Shown: positions 61,675-64,000 of the stretch, in pieces | How the letters are laid out: each line of letters starts with the position of its first letter | How positions within the stretch are numbered: position 1 is the first letter of the stretch | Assembly (NCBI GenBank): GCA_030550175.1 | Contig: JAUQPW010000011.1 | Coordinates: 1 to 64,000 of the forward strand | Direction of reading: 5' to 3' | DNA: 64,000 nucleotides | Source: a bacterium | GTDB taxonomy: Bacteria > Moduliflexota > Moduliflexia > Moduliflexales > JAUQPW01 | Notes under the pieces: model-generated | Seen by the model: only the letters and a program-made list of their open reading frames with translations | Databases searched by the model: none | What the model was told of the DNA's origin: nothing | Translations under genes and position numbers: made by a program

Positions 61675-61932
61675 ATGCCCTCCTCTTCCGTTGCTTCTTT
61701 CCTCTTCACGCCCTATTGAGAAACTGGCACAACTCTACCTCTTAAGCCACCCGGTAACCTGGTCCTCTATCCTTTCAGGTAATTTTTTCCCTCTTTGCAG
61801 CGACCCTCTCACCTTCCATCAAGTTTTTAACGGATTCGCCAAATCTTGGTCATAAAAATAAACTGAATAGTTTTGTCAACAAATTATTTTTTCCCTTTTG
61901 TTTTTACCGATTTTTACAAGTATTCCGCAACT
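61675..61932. other. Leader between hyuA end and kinase remnant
   Basis: A 258-base region, gene-free, with a promoter-like pair at 61852-61879 on the minus strand and otherwise nothing recognisable. Together with the short CxxC frame it makes up the non-coding gap to hyuA. Confidence 0.4.
61852..61879 (-). promoter_or_regulatory. Promoter-like pair upstream of kinase remnant
   Basis: TTGACA (61874-61879) with TTTTAT (61852-61857) 16 bases away on the minus strand, pointing toward the small CxxC frame and kinase remnant. The -35 is perfect, the -10 matches at four of six positions. Confidence 0.4.
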
Positions 61933-64000
61933 TCACTCCAGGGTGAGGACAAGATTTCCATAGGAATCTACCTCTACCCTTACCTGAGGAGGAACCACGG
62001 TGGTAGAATCTTCCTGTTCGATCAGAACAGGACCCTGAAGGATAGTTCCCGATGGTAAACGAGAACGTTCGTAAACAGGGGTGTCTATGAAATGATCTTG
62101 AAAGTAAACCGGGCGGGTATCCGGGGTGGGAGAATGGGAGAGGGGGGAAATAGAGGGGTAAGGGACTGTTTCTGCCAGGGCTTCATTCCCCCAGGGCCTT
62201 ATTTCCCCATTCTTTTCCAGGTGGGGACAGGTAACGATGGTTCGAAATCGTTTAATTTCTATGGGAAATTCGGGAGTCCATTCTCCAAAGTATCTTCGGT
62301 ATACTTCCTCGAAGCGACGCCGTAATTTATCTTCCTGTATTTGGGGATCCCACCGAGAAATCCAAATCCCATGGGATTGGCCCTGATAACCCATCTCGAT
62401 CTCACAAAGGATATCCACAGGATCCGAAGAGAGATCCTCACGTTCCAGTTTTTCTCTGGCCAGGTTCTGGTGGGTGAAGAAGATAGAGGATAATTTCTCC
62501 AGGGTTTTCGAGTTAAGCGGATCGTGGAGGGCCTGCTCAAAGAGGTATTTATCTTCTGCCATCATACACCCGTAGGCTGAGAAGGCTCCTGAGTAAGGGG
62601 GAATAATAACCCTGGGAATTCCTACTTCCTGGGCCAGAAAAACCGCATGGAGGGGTCCGGCACCTCCAAAAACAACCAGGGTAAAATCCCTGGGATTATG
62701 GCCTCGGGAAATAGTTAAGGTTCTCAAAAGACCTGCCATATTCTGATTAACGACCTCGAGAATAGCAAAGGCCGCTTCCTCCACGCTCATCCCCAGGCTT
62801 GTTGCCACCTGATTCTTCACAGCTTCCTTTGCCAACTGAAGATTAAGAAGGATACCACTGGATTTTAAAATGGGGGACCTGGGATTCATTCTGCCCAAGA
62901 TCAAATTGGCATCTGTTACCGTCGGTTTGACTCCTCGACGCCCATAGCAAGCCGGACCCGGTTTAGCTCCGGCACTTTGGGGTCCCACTCTTAAATAGCC
63001 ATTGGGGTCTATCCAGGCAATACTTCCACCCCCCGCTCCGATCGTTGTGATATCCAGCATGGGAAGCCGTAAGGGAAGTCCGAAATCCAGGTCTTTTCCA
63101 TCAATTAACGCAGGAATTCCTTCCACGATGACCGAAACGTCACAACTCGTTCCACCCATGTCACAAGACAGGAGATTTTGATAGCCGGTTTGTCGGGCTA
63201 GGTGACAGGTGGCAATGACCCCTCCCGCCGGACCTGAAAGGATAGTACTGGCCGGGAACCTTCGGGCTTCTGAAAGAGACATTACCCCTCCGTAGGAGTT
63301 CATCAAAACCATCCGCCCCTGGGATAGCCTTTGAGGTTCGGTTGTTTTGAGTTGAGGAGGAAGCGAGGAGAGATGGGTTTCGAGCTCCTTCTCTATTCCT
63401 TCGAGATACCGATGGATAAGGGGCTGTACATAGGCATGGATAACGGCCGTGGAAGTACGCTCGAACTCTCCGGGCAAGGATAAAATTTCTGAAGAAGTCA
63501 GGATATACTCGTTAGGCCAGAAAGTCTTGAGAATCTGCCTGGCTTTTTTTTCATTGGCAGGATTAAGGTAAGAATGGAGAAAGCTGATGACCACTGCCTC
63601 CACCCCCGCTTCCTGAAGAAATTTTCCGGCTTTAAGGATCTGCTCCTCTTCTACCTCTTTAAGGACCTCCCCTTCAGCCGTGGTTCGCTCTTCGACCTCT
63701 AATCTCCATTCCCGTGGGATCAAAGGCTCAAAATCCCCTTTGAGTCCATAGCGGTGAGGACGTTCTCCACGTCTGAGTTCTAAAATATCTCGAAATCCTT
63801 TTGTGGTGATCAGGCCACAGGCAGAACCGTTTCGTTGAATGAGTGTATTGGTGGCGACGGTCGTGCCGTGAACAATTCGACTGATCTCGGTTAAAGGAAC
63901 CCGGCTTTTTTCCAGGGCATTTATCAGACCGATCCCCGGATTTTCCGGAGTAGTCGGAACTTTCACCATGACTATTTTTCTTAACCCTGGGTTCCAAACC
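61933..64000 (-). CDS. Hydantoinase A / oxoprolinase family protein, 5-prime partial
   Basis: The reading frame stays open to the window edge, so the true N-terminus (the DIGGTFTD block) lies outside. The visible 688 or so residues have HGTTVATNTLIQRNG, SCDMGGTSCDVSV (actin-like ATP fold) and the AGAKPGPACYGRRG block of hydantoinase A/5-oxoprolinase enzymes, which split hydantoins, acetone-carboxylase-type or oxoproline substrates with ATP. A short stretch, about PYPSISPLSHSPTPD (near 62110-62165), is encoded by 7-base-period DNA and looks like an insertion before the C-terminal beta domain. No hyuB-type gene follows downstream; the usual partner may be upstream, beyond the edge. Confidence 0.88.
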   Translation of the reverse strand, partial: VWNPGLRKIVMVKVPTTPENPGIGLINALEKSRVPLTEISRIVHGTTVATNTLIQRNGSACGLITTKGFRDILELRRGERPHRYGLKGDFEPLIPREWRLEVEERTTAEGEVLKEVEEEQILKAGKFLQEAGVEAVVISFLHSYLNPANEKKARQILKTFWPNEYILTSSEILSLPGEFERTSTAVIHAYVQPLIHRYLEGIEKELETHLSSLPPQLKTTEPQRLSQGRMVLMNSYGGVMSLSEARRFPASTILSGPAGGVIATCHLARQTGYQNLLSCDMGGTSCDVSVIVEGIPALIDGKDLDFGLPLRLPMLDITTIGAGGGSIAWIDPNGYLRVGPQSAGAKPGPACYGRRGVKPTVTDANLILGRMNPRSPILKSSGILLNLQLAKEAVKNQVATSLGMSVEEAAFAILEVVNQNMAGLLRTLTISRGHNPRDFTLVVFGGAGPLHAVFLAQEVGIPRVIIPPYSGAFSAYGCMMAEDKYLFEQALHDPLNSKTLEKLSSIFFTHQNLAREKLEREDLSSDPVDILCEIEMGYQGQSHGIWISRWDPQIQEDKLRRRFEEVYRRYFGEWTPEFPIEIKRFRTIVTCPHLEKNGEIRPWGNEALAETVPYPSISPLSHSPTPDTRPVYFQDHFIDTPVYERSRLPSGTILQGPVLIEQEDSTTVVPPQVRVEVDSYGNLVLTLE
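62104..62165. repeat. Heptamer-period DNA inside hyuA
   Basis: GGGCGGGTATCCGGGGTGGG and on shows G-rich units every 7 bases and encodes PYPSISPLSHSPTPDTR. Like the purL and glgC cases, it is in frame and has no counterpart in the family. Confidence 0.5.

Overview
The window is about 64 kb of bacterial chromosome. It carries no rRNA or tRNA gene, no insertion sequence and no CRISPR array that I could find. Gene density is high and G+C is moderate. Short operons alternate between strands. The gene set includes split small-type PurL with PurS and PurQ, an Fe-S type PurF, two CheR methyltransferases, a type II secretion/pilus-like ATPase, ACAD11-like fatty acid enzymes, DnaJ with a MerR-like partner, and many PEGA, HEAT, TPR and FHA proteins. 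This fits a free-living, complex-regulation bacterium from a deep, mostly uncultivated lineage, probably a metagenome assembly. I cannot name the phylum. The first 88 bases are pure C and are probably an assembly or sequencing artefact at a contig edge. The last gene runs off the right edge.

Left part (0.1-15 kb): a HAD phosphatase-P-loop ATPase fusion, a P1-family aminopeptidase, a sulfatase-modifying-factor-like protein, an ArnT-like glycosyltransferase, a SelW-like thioredoxin-fold protein, an amino acid permease, ArfB, and an acyl-CoA dehydrogenase with an aminoglycoside-phosphotransferase-like kinase and a quinone reductase. The dehydrogenase and kinase look like separated halves of ACAD10/11, or LvaC and LvaA. 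Gamma-glutamyltransferase, a calcineurin-like phosphoesterase and CoaE follow.

Middle (15.6-34 kb, all leftward): a class III aminotransferase; an operon made of an FHA-transpeptidase fusion, a Ser/Thr kinase, a PP2C phosphatase, a TPR protein and a PEGA protein, which looks like a kinase-controlled envelope or cell-wall system; purB; and an operon CheR - HEAT repeat - CheR - CheB - PilB-like ATPase with decayed catalytic boxes and no CheA.

Right part (34-64 kb): Hsp20 and Lon; GlgC, a GT4 glycosyltransferase and a MOT1-type molybdate transporter; a giant multi-spanning membrane protein with a zinc ribbon; endonuclease III; a histone-deacetylase-family hydrolase; an almost complete leftward purine operon, purC-S-Q-orf114-L-F-M-N-D-E-K, with a good promoter; a receiver protein; dnaJ and a MerR-like modulator; the wreck of a hybrid histidine kinase preceded by a possible 38-residue CxxC peptide; and a partial hydantoinase A.

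The most striking feature is a dispersed family of imperfect inverted repeats whose arms are built on a 7-base period. The sequences differ from copy to copy but the architecture is shared. At least thirteen lie between genes, where they supply the apparent first or last residues of many proteins. Several more seem to sit in frame inside glgC (two), purL and hyuA. Several gene starts have been moved inward because of these elements.
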